This document shows, one piece after another, positions 10,826 through 20,479 of a DNA stretch of 64,000 nt. The notes under the pieces are model-generated. The model had not been told where the DNA came from and ran no database searches. It saw nothing but the letters and a program-made list of their open reading frames with translations. Position numbers and translations under genes: made by a program. Source of the stretch: Dictyobacter kobayashii (lineage in GTDB: Bacteria > Chloroflexota > Ktedonobacteria > Ktedonobacterales > Ktedonobacteraceae); the NCBI RefSeq assembly GCF_003967555.1, contig NZ_BIFS01000001.1, positions 496,001 to 560,000 on the forward strand. Reading direction: 5' to 3'. Position 1 is the stretch's first letter, and each line of letters opens with the position of its first letter.

Positions 10826-10934
10826 CCGTTTTACTCCTCTATCCAATAAATATCACAATAGGTGTGCCGCTCATATCACACACCCTCAACACGCACGTAT
10901 ATGATGGAAAAGAGACAGGTAGAGAAAAAAAAGT

Positions 10935-11390
10935 TTATTCTTGCGCTAAACGCTGATCTTCTTCAGGACGACTCAATTGATTGCGCAAGACCGCCTTTTC
11001 CTGCCGCAACAAAGCATCTTCAACGCGCTGACGATGCTTGGGCAATACGTTACGCGGGAGATTGGTAGGTATAAAATAGCGACACTCGCTGGACTCCTCG
11101 GTAACGCTCAATGTTCCACCAATCACATGACAGCGAAAGGTCAAGACCACCTCTTGCTTCTGTGGCTTTGAATATACCCCGACCAGCTGCTCAATTTCGA
11201 TCTCCAGCCCCGTCTCTTCGCGCACTTCTCGATGCACAGCCTCTTCAACCGTCTCACCGATCTCCATCCCGCCGCCTGGTAAATTCCACCACCCGATATC
11301 ACGGCGTAAAGCCAATAAAATCTGTCCCTGCCTGTCAAAGATAAGTGCAGAGACAGCAATACGAAAATTCCTTAGTGCGGAATCGATCAT
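10935..11390 (-). CDS. Nudix hydrolase
   Basis: A 151-residue protein with a complete Nudix box at about residues 39-61 (GGGMEIGETVEEAV then HREVREETGLEIE), fitting GX5EX7REUXEEXGU exactly. The substrate is a nucleoside diphosphate derivative but cannot be specified. A strong GGGGGAG ribosome site precedes the ATG at 11390. The C-terminal tail is charged (SRPEEDQRLAQE). The gene is downstream of and parallel to the amidohydrolase gene, 62 bp apart. Confidence 0.88.
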   Translation of the reverse strand: MIDSALRNFRIAVSALIFDRQGQILLALRRDIGWWNLPGGGMEIGETVEEAVHREVREETGLEIEIEQLVGVYSKPQKQEVVLTFRCHVIGGTLSVTEESSECRYFIPTNLPRNVLPKHRQRVEDALLRQEKAVLRNQLSRPEEDQRLAQE

Positions 11391-11452
11391 GATAGAAAAT
11401 CTCCCCCTGGCATACGTGCGGTAGGTCGCACCAAAAATTTAGTAGCTGTGCT

Positions 11453-12586
11453 TCAAAGTTGATAGACCGCACATGCATTCTCGCGTAGAATGAGGCGCGC
11501 AAACCGATATGCTTGCTCTTGATCCATTTCATCGGCCGCAATCATTTCTTGCAATACCTGTCCAATAATGGCGCGCCCACGGACCGCTCCAACCCAGTAC
11601 ATCTCAGGAACATGGATGCCATCCGAACTATACATGAGTTTACTGGCGGGTGCAACACCGAGAGCCTGGCGCGTAAAAGCCTGCATTTCTAACTTATCCA
11701 CCATTGGGATCATATACGACAAATCAAAATAGACATGTGGATAGATCGCAGCCAGATAGGCGCCCAGTTGACTATACGGATAGCTCTCATGCAGCAAGAT
11801 GATCGGCATCGTCTGATAATCGCTCACCTCCAGAACCGCACGCAGATGCAAAGGATTTCCCAATCGCATATCTGTATCGCTATCCCCATATCCAGTATGA
11901 AACTGAAGCGGTACATGCTGTTGAGCCGCCAACCGAAAGGCACGGTGCAAGAGATAATCAATCAGCGGCTTCTGTACCAGGCGCAATGATCCCTGGCGCT
12001 CAACAAGCTGGCGCGCCTCCCGAAAAGCCTGCGCCGCCTCATCCTTACTCCATTCACGAATCTCAAGCCCACAACGATACGCAACAATACTTTTAAGGGC
12101 ACAATAACCCTGGCCACGTAGATTCTGTAATGCCTGCTCAAAGAGCGTCACAACACTCTCGAAATCAGCATGTTCAATTACCAGACGTTCCATTAATGTT
12201 TCCAGACGCAACATGCGAGCCGTTCGGCAGCCAGCAGCCTTTTGCATAGCCTGCGGCGAAAAACAGTGCTCAGGCAGAGGATGACCAATATCTAAGATCA
12301 GAGTATCAATATCAGCAGCCTCGACCAGGTGGGCCAGTAGCTCGCTCCCCTGCAGACGATTGCGGGCCGCCAGCACTTCTTCCTCAACAGGCTGACAGTT
12401 ATAGACGGTCGCCAGTTGCCTCAATAGCCAGGTGTAGTACACGGTCTGCTGCACATGCCTGTGCGCAAAATCGGCATGCGCCGCCTCGGTAAAAAAACTA
12501 CGGAAACGTACGACATCCATCTGTTGCTCAAGCAGGATAGGATGGCAATGATTATCGATCACAGCTATATCGCGTAGATCCAGCAT
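11453..12586 (-). CDS. FluG-type amidohydrolase (amidohydrolase_2 family)
   Basis: A 377-residue TIM-barrel amidohydrolase. Metal-binding candidates are HCHP at residues 13-16 near the N-terminus, HTGYG at about 230, HESYP at about 267 and the terminal SSDG (Asp) at about 320. This is the layout of the amidohydrolase half of fungal FluG. A glutamine synthetase-family gene, the other half of FluG, lies 2 kb away on the same strand (14595-15962). RBS AAAGGATG precedes the ATG at 12586. The substrate is unknown; by analogy a gamma-glutamyl or amide compound is plausible. Confidence 0.75.
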   Translation of the reverse strand: MLDLRDIAVIDNHCHPILLEQQMDVVRFRSFFTEAAHADFAHRHVQQTVYYTWLLRQLATVYNCQPVEEEVLAARNRLQGSELLAHLVEAADIDTLILDIGHPLPEHCFSPQAMQKAAGCRTARMLRLETLMERLVIEHADFESVVTLFEQALQNLRGQGYCALKSIVAYRCGLEIREWSKDEAAQAFREARQLVERQGSLRLVQKPLIDYLLHRAFRLAAQQHVPLQFHTGYGDSDTDMRLGNPLHLRAVLEVSDYQTMPIILLHESYPYSQLGAYLAAIYPHVYFDLSYMIPMVDKLEMQAFTRQALGVAPASKLMYSSDGIHVPEMYWVGAVRGRAIIGQVLQEMIAADEMDQEQAYRFARLILRENACAVYQL

Positions 12587-12687
12587 GATTCAGCATCCTT
12601 TCTATTCTACAATCAATATCTTCCTTGATAGTGTTATAATAAACCTGATAGAACATGTTTTTTCATGCATCAATATAGGAACATCCT

Positions 12688-13812
12688 ATGCTTGTCGCGT
12701 ATGGTCCCGATCAGCACACTGTGATCGCAGAAGAGACGCCAATTTCACAACTGCAGCAGTGGTCACGCAATCATCAATTGCATTGTCCAAATTGTCGTGG
12801 CATTGTACATGTGCGTGGCGGAGCGGAAAAACGTACCCAGCTACATTTCGCACATCAAAAAGGCGAATGCGCCTGGAGCACAGAGGCGGAGTCGGTGCGC
12901 CACGCCCAGGGCAAGTTGGTACTGGCACAATGGCTGCGTCAACAATATCCTCAGGCCACTATCTCGCTAGAGAAACGCTTACCCGAACCAAATCGGATCG
13001 CGGATGTCTTTTTAGAACATCCTGATGGACAACAATGGGCAATCGAGTTTCAATGCGCTCCTCTGGATATCGAGGAATGGAAGATGCGCCACAATGCATA
13101 TAGGAAAGCCGGCATTATCGATACCTGGATCATTGGCAATAATCGACGCGAAAAACAAGAGGCCTTTATCGAGGCACTGCTTGGCAGCGCTCATGAGCTC
13201 CTTTTTTTAGATCCACTCGTCAGTCCTCCATGCACCTGGCTGCGCTGGCCTATCACCCGACAGCAAGCTCTAAATTGGCAGGCGGCGCCAGCCAGTGAGA
13301 CTACGCATAAACAACGGACAGCCACCATTGATGGCTGGGTGGGTCGTACTGGCTATGGTATGACCATACTGGGTACACTGAACGAAATCAAGCTCAACCC
13401 ACAGGCCCGGCTAATCCATCCCATACGTGTTGCGTCACTACAACGTAATACGCTTTTACAAACGATGAGTAGCGCGACAACGTTAGATGAGCAACAACTG
13501 GTCGCCTATCTTCAGCCTGGTATCAACGACGCGGCCCTGCGCCTTTTTATCATACCATTGCTCCATGCCTACCTGTTGGACCCAGACCTGGTTCGTCGCT
13601 ATAACTATGGCCGTGGTCTGCCGGGACAACCACTGCGCTCCGATGATCAGCAGCGTATCACCAAAGCCTGCATCTGGCTGCGCAGCCTGGTCCGTCATGG
13701 TTATACGTTAGAAAAACTTCAGTCGCTGGCCAAAGAACTGCCTTTTGCCGGGCCCTACGCTGCGTTCGCAGGCTACACTGAAATGTTGTTAACCCTCGCC
13801 GCCCAGCATTAA
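12688..13812 (+). CDS. CoiA-like competence/nuclease protein
   Basis: A 374-residue protein with the CoiA layout. An N-terminal zinc ribbon-like part (LHCPNCRGIVHVRGG, then THFAH-like QLHFAHQKGEC) is followed by a PD-(D/E)xK-type nuclease core. The core shows Glu in STEAESVRH, Asp in RIADVFLE and ExQ in WAIEFQCAPL. CoiA homologues act in natural transformation after DNA uptake. Residues after about 210 are poorly conserved. A TATAAT at 12635-12640 could be its promoter; the ATG at 12688 follows an AGGAACATCCT leader. It is divergent from the amidohydrolase gene. Confidence 0.75.
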   Translation: MLVAYGPDQHTVIAEETPISQLQQWSRNHQLHCPNCRGIVHVRGGAEKRTQLHFAHQKGECAWSTEAESVRHAQGKLVLAQWLRQQYPQATISLEKRLPEPNRIADVFLEHPDGQQWAIEFQCAPLDIEEWKMRHNAYRKAGIIDTWIIGNNRREKQEAFIEALLGSAHELLFLDPLVSPPCTWLRWPITRQQALNWQAAPASETTHKQRTATIDGWVGRTGYGMTILGTLNEIKLNPQARLIHPIRVASLQRNTLLQTMSSATTLDEQQLVAYLQPGINDAALRLFIIPLLHAYLLDPDLVRRYNYGRGLPGQPLRSDDQQRITKACIWLRSLVRHGYTLEKLQSLAKELPFAGPYAAFAGYTEMLLTLAAQH

Positions 13813-14100
13813 TCTGTTCAAAGCAAGTCATAGCTATAGCCCGCAACAGCAATAAAAACCAAAATCTCGTGCAGCTCTTTTTCAACTGCTCTAGCACTCC
13901 CTATTATTTAAATACCTCTATTCAAGAGAAGATAGGAACAGCCAACAAGAGTATGGGAGAGTGTTTTGAGCACAGCCTATACTATAACTATCTGAAACTA
14001 AACGCTTGTGCTACGCGTAATCTATTCAGTGAGACGTATAAAATTAACAATACTGTCGTAATAAAATACGGCTGTGTCCATAGGGAAAGGATGAAAAATT

Positions 14101-14457
14101 ATGAACAACTTTGTGAAGGGTATTCTTCTCGGCGTTGGAGTTGGTCTGCTTGTTGCCCCAATGAAGGGTGATGAGATGCGCAAACTGGTTAGTGAGCGCA
14201 TTGGCGAACTGCGCGGTTATATTCCCGAGAATGAGCAACTCGATGTCTACAAAAGCCAGATCTCCGATCGCGTCAATCAGACTGCTGGTTCTTTGAAAGA
14301 TTATGCTCAGCAGGCTGCGACAACCGTAAAGAGCTCAGCAAATAGTCTCAGCAACATTGCCCAGAATGCTGGGACAACTGTAAAGAATAACAGCCAGGAT
14401 GTGGCTGATACAACCAAGGATGCTATCAATTCCACAAAGAACAACTCAACATTCTAA
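14101..14457 (+). CDS. YtxH-like stress/membrane-associated protein
   Basis: A 118-residue protein with the YtxH signature: a short N-terminal glycine-rich hydrophobic segment (GILLGVGVGLLVAPMKG) followed by a basic/charged turn (DEMRKLVSERI). A long amphipathic Ala/Ser/Thr/Asn-rich helix comes after (KSSANSLSNIAQNAGTTVK). Such proteins are linked to general stress. RBS GGGAAAGGATG precedes the ATG. The 288 bp upstream (13813-14100) are AT-rich and show no gene. Confidence 0.75.
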   Translation: MNNFVKGILLGVGVGLLVAPMKGDEMRKLVSERIGELRGYIPENEQLDVYKSQISDRVNQTAGSLKDYAQQAATTVKSSANSLSNIAQNAGTTVKNNSQDVADTTKDAINSTKNNSTF

Positions 14458-14523
14458 TAGCATCCAATGACCTGGCCGGGCATCATGTCCCTATGAATCG
14501 TCAGGGTATACAATATCACTTGA

Positions 14524-14577
14524 AAAAAAGATCCACCTCGCTACTTCTTTCCATTTACGGTGAGGTGGATCTTTTTT
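14524..14577. terminator. Bidirectional terminator
   Basis: A 16-bp perfect stem (14524-14539 with 14562-14577), flanked by A- and T-runs, lies between the convergent YtxH-like and glutamine synthetase-family genes. Confidence 0.85.
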
Positions 14578-14594
14578 GTGTCCTTTATAACTGA

Positions 14595-15962
14595 CTAGTA
14601 TTTATAAAAATGCTGTACAGCTTCTTCTTCAGGTGATTTTTCCAGAAAGAAGGAGGCTTCCTCACGTTTAACGGCTATATAGGATGTGGCAAGTAGTGGT
14701 CCCAGTGCATCCAGGAGAACACGATCTTGCTCTAAGGCATCCAATGCATCATCAAGAGTGGTGGGCAAACGGTGAATACCAAAGCGTTCACGTTCCTCGT
14801 CGCTATAATTGCCCGGATCGATAGCCTGGGCCTCGCCAGGCTTGATTTTATTGACAATGCCATCCAGGCCAGCGGCAATCAAGGCACCAATAGATAAATA
14901 AGGATTACCACTGTGATCGGCACTCTTTAATTCTAGATTGCTGGACTCTGCCTCGCGACCCCTAAAGAGTGAGGGTACACGGATTGCTCCTTCGCGATTA
15001 TCAAAGCCATAGGCATCATAAGCCGAGCTCCAAAAGTGCGGCAGCAAACGGCGATAAGAATTAGGGCTGGCACAGGTAATAGCTACTAAAGCATGTAGAT
15101 GGCGCAGGACACCACCTATAAAATAAAGCCCTGTCTGGCTGAGGCTGCCGGGCTGCTGCGCATCATAAAAAAGGTTCTGCTGTGCTCGCTCATGCTTATC
15201 TGTTCCCCACAAACTGAGATGAATATGGGCTCCGTTTCCTCCCTGGTCTAGAAAAGGCTTAGGAGCAAATGAGGCATAGAGCTTAAATAAACGGGCCACG
15301 CCACGTACAGTCTCACGCACGCGTAATACCTGGTCGGCCGCACGTAACGCGTCCGTGTGGCTTAAAGATAGCTCTTGCTGTGACGGCCCCAGTTCGGTAT
15401 GAAATAATTCAACGGCAAAGCCTTGTGCCTCCAGGGCAGCCAGGATACTATCGACAACCATGGATTGCTCATCCATACCAATACTGCTATAACAGGCACT
15501 ATAATCAGCCGGTGCATATTGGCCCTCGACATCGCGGGCCAGATAAAATTCATGCTCCACACCGATCTCTGCCCGCATATTATGCTCAGCCAGGCGAGCG
15601 ATCATACGTTTCAGGAAGCTGCGTGGACAGGCCTCCCAGGGCACACCATCCAGGCGCACCATATCACATAGCATACTGGCAGTGTTAAGCACATATGGAA
15701 GGACCACAAAAGTTTCTGGATCAGGTTGTAAACGAAATTCGCCGACAGGTCCCATTCCCTCAACAGTAGCGAGCGTCTCAACCCCGGTAAAGGCCTGCAT
15801 AGCCAGCGTTTGGCCGATCCCTTCTCGCATCCGATTGGCCAATTTCTGTGCATGGGTGGCTTTGCCGCGAATGATGCCGCCATTGTCACAATATAAGAAG
15901 CGCACAAGCCGGATTTTCGCAGCCTGGGTCTGTTGTATCACATCCCGCGTATCCATGACCAT
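14595..15962 (-). CDS. Glutamine synthetase-family ligase (FluG/gamma-glutamylamide type)
   Basis: A 455-residue GlnA-fold protein. Features are the beta-grasp N-terminus, the metal-binding Glu in GVEHEFYLA, the ELGPSQQELSL segment, the ATP/His motif GNGAHIHLSLW and the late Arg/Glu motif NREGAIRVPS. It lacks the classic GlnA adenylylation context and resembles glutamine synthetase homologues that join glutamate to amines (PuuA) or act in FluG. A FluG-like amidohydrolase gene is 2 kb away on the same strand, suggesting a synthesis/hydrolysis pair. RBS CAGGAG precedes the ATG at 15962. Confidence 0.85.
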   Translation of the reverse strand: MVMDTRDVIQQTQAAKIRLVRFLYCDNGGIIRGKATHAQKLANRMREGIGQTLAMQAFTGVETLATVEGMGPVGEFRLQPDPETFVVLPYVLNTASMLCDMVRLDGVPWEACPRSFLKRMIARLAEHNMRAEIGVEHEFYLARDVEGQYAPADYSACYSSIGMDEQSMVVDSILAALEAQGFAVELFHTELGPSQQELSLSHTDALRAADQVLRVRETVRGVARLFKLYASFAPKPFLDQGGNGAHIHLSLWGTDKHERAQQNLFYDAQQPGSLSQTGLYFIGGVLRHLHALVAITCASPNSYRRLLPHFWSSAYDAYGFDNREGAIRVPSLFRGREAESSNLELKSADHSGNPYLSIGALIAAGLDGIVNKIKPGEAQAIDPGNYSDEERERFGIHRLPTTLDDALDALEQDRVLLDALGPLLATSYIAVKREEASFFLEKSPEEEAVQHFYKY

Positions 15963-16323
15963 ATTACTCCTGTTTTTTACTCTATATCAGACGAAAAGAG
16001 CAATGTATCACCTTTGAAAGTAGTATAACAGAGCGATTTTCTCAAAACAACAAAGCAGCATATAAAAATAACCGCGCTTCATAAAGCTCAAAAAACACTG
16101 CTACTCATTTCTTCGAGAAGATAGTGAAAAGTTGTGCTTTAATGTAACACTATTCATCATTTTATTCGTGCAAAGAGTAACTTATTAACCACTGTGTTTC
16201 AACCAGAAGAGAAGCTCAGATCAGAATAAAGGGAACTCAAGAATGAACTGTCAACTGTATTGAGTCACACGAATAGCCTGTCATATCTCTCTCTGAGAAT
16301 GTGACCAGACAAGGAGAATTTCC
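15963..16323. promoter_or_regulatory. Divergent intergenic region (GS-family gene / stress protein)
   Basis: A 361-bp AT-rich stretch with no convincing coding frame. It must hold promoters for the leftward ligase gene and the rightward stress-protein gene. AAGGAG at 16311-16316 is the ribosome site of the latter. No clear -35/-10 pair or operator can be assigned by eye. Confidence 0.4.
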
Positions 16324-17814
16324 ATGGCAGTATATAGCACGTTGATAGTGGCCGTCTTTAATGAACAAGGTAGTGCAGAGAGAGCCATTGAACAATTGTA
16401 CAATGCTGGTGTGGCAAGTAATCGCATTAGCTATTCAGGTAGAGGCGCAGCTCACCCCGAAGAAAGCTTTCTGGATAGCCTCAAAAACCTCTTTGGCGGC
16501 ACTCACACTCATACCTCCAACAACGTGATGCATGACCTTTCAAATATGGGTCTGCCCGATGAGGAAGCCCAGTACTATGGACGTGAGTTTGAGATGGGTA
16601 GAATAATCGTAGCGGTCCAACCAGAGGAGAATAGCAGGGATGTACTGGCCATTCTACAGAACCATGGCGGCTATCACTTCCATAGTCCAGAAGGAACAAT
16701 AACCGGTGGTACTCAAAGGACAGAGAGCGGTGCAGCCGGCTATAATCAAGCAGACGCCTATGAGCAGCAAACAGGCTATAATGCCAGGCAAGATATGAAT
16801 GCCACACCTGGCGAGCGCGGCTCCCCCGGAACTGGCATGGGCAGCTATGCGCAGGGAGTAAATAGGCCCGACTATAGTGGTCAGCCCGGCTTTACTGCTT
16901 CTTCTCAGCCTGCTGGCAATGTATTCAATCGGGACGTCAATGCGCCTGATTATAAGCAGCAGCAACCTTATCGGGAGGAGGCACCCTCAACTGAAAACTA
17001 TGGTCAGAATGAACCATCGCGCCAGGGCAATATCAATGAGCGGAATGTAGCCCAGCCTGATTATAAGCAGCAGCAAGGCTCTAATGCAGCGCCGAGTACG
17101 GCAGGTGCCTTTGGGCAACAATCAGCCCCCGCCAGACCACAAAATACACCAGGGCAACAAACCAATGCTCCTTCTCAACAACCAGGCTCTTCCGGACCCT
17201 CTCAGGTTTCAGCTAGTACCTACCAGCGCGATATTAGCAAGCCAGAACCTGGCAAGCAGCAAGAGAGCAATCTAGATGCAACGCTCCGCCCTGCGGGAGA
17301 GTATAAACAGAACATCAATGCTGCAGAGGCTGCCAGGCCACAAAATATTTCGGGGCAAAAAAGCGTTACCCCGGACTATAATCGTCCCCAAAACACCCCC
17401 GGACAAGTAAGCGGTACTCCTGACTATAGTAGCACCCAGGAAAGTTTAAAAAAGGACAAGGATACTACCAGTGCTAGCAACCAGTCAGAGTACTCGGTCC
17501 CAATACATCCCAAAGAGGATAGTACGAAGAACGCAGGCAGTTCCGCTTATAATAGTCAGCCAGACTATCCTGAATTAATGCGTCCTGCGGATGAGCTTAC
17601 TAAACAGGACGTAAAAGCGCCCAATGCTAACGCACAGCAGACTCCGCCCATCCATCCGGCAGGTCCTGCTGGACCCTACAGCCAGGGTATCGATTCCTCA
17701 TATGAGGAGCCTGAAGACCCCAACACGATCAAGAATCGTGAGTCACGCCAGGAGTCTCAGTCATATAAAAATAACAATGCTAAGCGCGACCAAAAGCAAA
17801 AACCCGAGCGCTAA
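16324..17814 (+). CDS. General-stress-type N-domain with long disordered PDY-repeat tail
   Basis: A 496-residue protein. Residues 1-115 resemble the general stress protein 17M/YflT-like domain (LIVAVFNEQGSAERAIEQL, then GRIIVAVQPEENSRDVL), with a His-rich loop (GGTHTHTSNN). The rest is low-complexity, rich in Q, N, P, S and G and predicted disordered. A short motif [RAQT]PDY recurs at least six times (NRPDYSGQ, NAPDYKQQQ, AQPDYKQQQ, VTPDYNRPQ, GTPDYSS, SQPDYPEL). No signal peptide or membrane segment is seen. A terminator follows directly. A desiccation or osmotic role is only a guess. Confidence 0.65.
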   Translation: MAVYSTLIVAVFNEQGSAERAIEQLYNAGVASNRISYSGRGAAHPEESFLDSLKNLFGGTHTHTSNNVMHDLSNMGLPDEEAQYYGREFEMGRIIVAVQPEENSRDVLAILQNHGGYHFHSPEGTITGGTQRTESGAAGYNQADAYEQQTGYNARQDMNATPGERGSPGTGMGSYAQGVNRPDYSGQPGFTASSQPAGNVFNRDVNAPDYKQQQPYREEAPSTENYGQNEPSRQGNINERNVAQPDYKQQQGSNAAPSTAGAFGQQSAPARPQNTPGQQTNAPSQQPGSSGPSQVSASTYQRDISKPEPGKQQESNLDATLRPAGEYKQNINAAEAARPQNISGQKSVTPDYNRPQNTPGQVSGTPDYSSTQESLKKDKDTTSASNQSEYSVPIHPKEDSTKNAGSSAYNSQPDYPELMRPADELTKQDVKAPNANAQQTPPIHPAGPAGPYSQGIDSSYEEPEDPNTIKNRESRQESQSYKNNNAKRDQKQKPER

Positions 17815-17843
17815 GGCTATGAATGACACAGCGATTGGAAAGG

Positions 17844-17887
17844 AAAGGGAAGCCGGCCCATTTATCTGATGGGCTGGCTTCCCTTTT
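17844..17887. terminator. Bidirectional terminator
   Basis: A 17-bp stem with one G-T pair (17844-17860 with about 17870-17887), ending in CCCTTTT, lies between the stress-protein gene and the convergent membrane-protein gene. Confidence 0.85.
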
Positions 17888-17919
17888 GTGATAAATATTT
17901 CTGCACCGAGCGCGACAGG

Positions 17920-18954
17920 TTACGATGATCTATCATTGAAAGGATCTAGCGGTCGAGGAGTGGTCGGCAAAGTCGGCATAGTTTCAATGTCAGAGATTAT
18001 TTCGCCTGCCTGTGATTTTGGATTAGCAGAGACGAATTGTCGCCGCCTTGACACCTTTGGCAATTCATCAACCTGGTTAGTGCCAGCCTGCGCTACAGAC
18101 CTGCTGTCAGGGGTCAGGGAGCGTGTGGTCTGCTCCGGATAGAGAATTCCAGGTCGCGCAGCTGACATGATACGGTCTGGCTGTAGCTGTCCACCAGTCT
18201 GCGTACTGAAATGTAAGCCTGCTGCTTGCGCAGGCTGCCTTTGGGTAGTCTGCTCGGAAAGAGGAAAAGCGGCCTCCGCAGGAGGGCTAACATTGGATGT
18301 TGCCCGTCTATCTACTGGAGAAGCATGCGAAGATTCGCGCATGATACCAGGAAAACTGCTTTGTGCTGGAGGTACTACGGCCAGGCGCCCAGGTAGATGG
18401 CGCTCTATTTTTTGCGGTTTCATACTCAACATCAGCAGGATAGAGCCAACAGTCGCTGCCACAAAGCCCGCGACAGAAAATGCTATCCCCTGTGGCCAAC
18501 GATCTATATAAGCACTATCCGCATCCTGACTATATTCTGATGATGTATAAGTATATTGCTTCCAGACCCTTTTATCGGCCAGAGCAAACTGCTCTACATC
18601 GTAAGAGGATACGTTTGTTTGAACATGGTTCAGGTTGAAAGCAAGTGACTGCGGATCATCTTTATATATCAATTTAGTGATTGAAAGATGCAGCAGTAAT
18701 AAAGAAGGATTAATACGCGGGGTAAATTTACGAGGATCAACCACATAATAGCTATCAGTACCAATTTTTTGAAAAGCATACGTCCCATTATCAATCGCGA
18801 TTAGCTGAAAACGCCCCACGCTAATGGCTTGATAAAAGGCATGATAAGAAGATGCACCGTAAAGCAGGCCCCCACCAACCATAAATAGTCCCGCTGCGAG
18901 AACAAGACTACTTAGCAATAAGGAAATAGAGCGCCGAGAAACACGTGTAGCCAC
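17920..18954 (-). CDS. Two-TM membrane protein with extracytoplasmic domain and disordered tail
   Basis: A 344-residue protein with a TM segment at about residues 12-35 (LLLSSLVLAAGLFMVGGGLL). An outside domain of about 120 residues follows (FQLIAIDNGTYAFQKIG, TSSEYSQDADSAYIDRW). A second TM comes next (FSVAGFVAATVGSILLMLS), then a Pro/Ser/Thr/Gln-rich cytoplasmic tail. Start GTG at 18952-18954 is preferred because AAAGGAG lies just upstream; an open frame extends 26 codons further up. No known family is recognised. It is divergent from the lipoprotein/ABC genes. Confidence 0.6.
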   Translation of the reverse strand: MATRVSRRSISLLLSSLVLAAGLFMVGGGLLYGASSYHAFYQAISVGRFQLIAIDNGTYAFQKIGTDSYYVVDPRKFTPRINPSLLLLHLSITKLIYKDDPQSLAFNLNHVQTNVSSYDVEQFALADKRVWKQYTYTSSEYSQDADSAYIDRWPQGIAFSVAGFVAATVGSILLMLSMKPQKIERHLPGRLAVVPPAQSSFPGIMRESSHASPVDRRATSNVSPPAEAAFPLSEQTTQRQPAQAAGLHFSTQTGGQLQPDRIMSAARPGILYPEQTTRSLTPDSRSVAQAGTNQVDELPKVSRRRQFVSANPKSQAGEIISDIETMPTLPTTPRPLDPFNDRSS

Positions 18955-19237
18955 ACGATAGCTCCTTTTATATGCACCAAATAAGATTGTCAAAGGAAGA
19001 CACACAGCATTGACAATTAAGAGTTGACTCAATTAGCATAACTCATCAATACTACAACGTGTCGCAAAAGGTTTTTTACAGGGAAAACTTTCCTATCCGG
19101 CAATCCTTCAGCGCCGAGACGATCCCCGATGCATGCCAGACCTACACTACTACAGAAAATAGCCGATGAAGAGAGACAAGTCACGATTATATGCTGGAAA
19201 GAAACTCAATGCAGTTAGATAGGAAAGGACATATTCA

Positions 19238-20391
19238 ATGCCGAAGAGAGTATCTGGCTATCAACATCGCCATGTACCTGCAATGGCCTGCCTGCTATTA
19301 CTGCTGGTCATTCTCTCTGCCTGTGGGACAAGCACCAGTAGCAATGTCGCCGGTGTAACAACCTCTAAGCTCTCAAAAGCCTCCAATTGTAAACAGATTG
19401 GTGTGCTTCTTCCCGATACCGCTTCTTCAGATCGCTGGCAAGCTAAAGATCGCCCTTTATTGACAGCGGCCATTGCTCACGCACTTCCAAACGCGAAAAT
19501 AGATGTAGTAAATGCTGAAGGGAATGCCTCTACCCAGCAAAATCAGGCCGAACAGGCTATGACCCGTGGCGATTGTATCCTGGTAGTGGCGCCTGTCGAT
19601 AGCGACCAGGCTTCAGCTATCGTGACCAGTGCCAGACACCAGAATATACCAGTAATCGCCTATGATCGCCTGATCCAAAACAAATACCTGAAATACTATG
19701 TCTCCTTTGATAATATGCATGTGGGTGAGTTGCAAGGACAATATATCGCCGATCATTTTCAACAATACGCGCACAATGGTCAGCTTAATATGGTCATGAT
19801 CAATGGCTCAAAGACCGATAATAATGCCCTGCAATTCAATCAGGGAGCCTCAATGTGCTCAATCCGCTCATACAGAGCAATAAAATTCACAAAGTATACG
19901 ACATTTTTGTTCCTGAATGGAATAATGATCGCGCCCGTACCTCGATGGAACAGGCACTGACCGCCAATCAAAATAATATTCAGGTCGCCTACGTAGCTAA
20001 CGATGGCATGGCAAATGCCGTTATTGCTGCACTGCGCGAACAGAAAATGAATGGCAAAGTGTTAGTCACTGGCCAGGATGCGACGGTGGCCGGTATTCAG
20101 AATATACTGACAGGCAATCAGGCCATGACTGTTTACAAGGCCATTTCAAAAGAAGCCAATGCGACCGCCGAACTGGTGGCAGCGCTTAGCCACAATACCA
20201 GCACGGCAAACCTGACTCAGGGACACACAACCAGGACACAAGATGGAACGGCGATCCCTTCAATTCTGGAAACCCCGGTCATCGTGACGCAAGAGACGAT
20301 CGCAAGCACAGTGCTCGCCGACAATTACCTGACGAAAGACCAGGTCTGCCAGGATCTTCCTGCAGGCACCGATACCCATGGCATCTGCTAA
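19238..20391 (+). CDS. Sugar ABC transporter substrate-binding lipoprotein (xylose/ribose type, one-base frameshift)
   Basis: A periplasmic-binding-protein type I lipoprotein of about 384 residues. It has a signal peptide with lipobox ILSAC (Cys at about 29), then IGVLLPDTASSDRW, VVAPVDSDQASAIV and VIAYDRLIQ as in XylF/RbsB proteins. The C-terminal lobe shows YVANDGMANAVIAAL and VLVTGQDATVAGIQ. The frame breaks at 19852-19853; one extra A joins the halves. It captures a monosaccharide for the ATPase and permease encoded downstream. RBS AGGAAAGGA precedes the ATG. Confidence 0.85.
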
Positions 20392-20407
20392 AAAACCTTT
20401 TATGCCC

Positions 20408-20455
20408 GCCCATACCGCGATTATATCATATTTTAAGGTTAATTGCGGTATGGGC
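20408..20455 (+). terminator. Intercistronic hairpin between binding protein and ATPase genes
   Basis: An 11-bp perfect stem (20408-20418 with 20445-20455, 26-nt loop) lies 16 bp after the binding-protein stop. It resembles attenuator or mRNA-stability hairpins that keep binding-protein levels above those of the membrane components. No T-run follows. Confidence 0.55.
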
Positions 20456-20479
20456 AACACATAGGAAGAGGTACTTTTT

